Both the position numbers and the translations under genes were made by a program. 31,853 nucleotides of DNA from UBA2185 sp964564625 (GTDB lineage Bacteria > Desulfobacterota > Syntrophia > Syntrophales > UBA2185), in contig CAZMBE010000031.1 in assembly GCA_964564625.1 (NCBI GenBank), forward strand, positions 1 to 31,853, given 5' to 3'. This document shows positions 31,783 through 31,853 of this stretch, in pieces (the stretch's first letter is position 1; each line of letters begins with the position of its first letter). The notes under the pieces are model-generated. The model was not told the origin of the DNA, did not search any database, and saw only the letters and a program-made list of their open reading frames with translations.

Positions 31783-31853
31783 CTATTTCACGGTGTACCC
31801 CCGGGCATCAAGGCACGCACCCATAGCCCGCCGGTACTCCGCATGCTTCTTGC
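31783..31853 (-). CDS. C-terminal end of an unidentified gene
   Basis: The last 22 codons of a gene running off the right edge, read on the minus strand as KKHAEYRRAMGACLDARGYT then VK and TAG (31783-31785). The other two frames of this strand close with stops here. It ends 17 bp before the acetyltransferase-deacetylase fusion, so the two are likely one operon. Too little is visible to name it. Confidence 0.5.
   Translation of the reverse strand, partial: KKHAEYRRAMGACLDARGYTVK

Overview
The window reads like a chromosome segment of an anaerobic deltaproteobacterium (Desulfobacterota), most like the Syntrophia/Syntrophales group. This is inferred from gene content, not from a marker gene: a tungsten-type aldehyde:ferredoxin oxidoreductase, a pair of family III CoA-transferases, a PAS sensor fused to a LuxR helix-turn-helix, a QseE/QseG/QseF-type operon and many sensory genes. 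No rRNA, tRNA, CRISPR array, integrase or transposase gene was seen.

Layout. 1-782 (-): start of a MORN-repeat/coiled-coil protein that runs off the left edge. 1276-5119 (-): UPF0182 giant membrane protein, a small lipoprotein and a flavodoxin. 5298-7031 (+): three-PAS/LuxR regulator, divergent from UPF0182 with two readable promoters between them. 7683-10869 (+): two paralogous CaiB/BaiF CoA-transferases, closed by a textbook terminator. 11113-11659 (+): three tandem, ATGA-overlapping, four-cysteine mini-proteins that I do not recognise. 11984-14877 (+): membrane-fused spermidine-synthase-like protein and an M29 aminopeptidase. 14959-16081 (-): secreted thermonuclease-like protein and a degenerate GGDEF-like protein. 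16496-18228: acyl-CoA thioesterase (+), TPR membrane protein (-), double-ACT protein (-). 18723-21393: MoaD/ThiS-like sulfur carrier (+) converging on an unknown beta-grasp-like protein and the AOR (-). 21824-25395 (-): marR-moxR-coxE-HD operon with a perfect palindromic operator. 25578-25937 (-): CheY-like receiver. 26529-29862 (-): sensor kinase, lipoprotein and sigma-54 activator in the QseE-QseG-QseF order. 29999-31765 (-): one protein fusing a GNAT acetyltransferase to a class I histone-deacetylase-type (AcuC-like) deacetylase, preceded by the last codons of another gene.

How the genes may work together. The CoA-transferase pair, the hotdog thioesterase and the AOR suit carboxylate/acyl-CoA/aldehyde chemistry in an anaerobe. 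The acetylase-deacetylase fusion could set acyl-CoA synthetase activity by reversible lysine acetylation. Most of the rest is envelope and signalling. The least explained items are the tandem four-cysteine mini-proteins, the beta-grasp-like partner of the AOR, the shared N-terminal domain of the CoA-transferases, and two families of short intergenic repeats.
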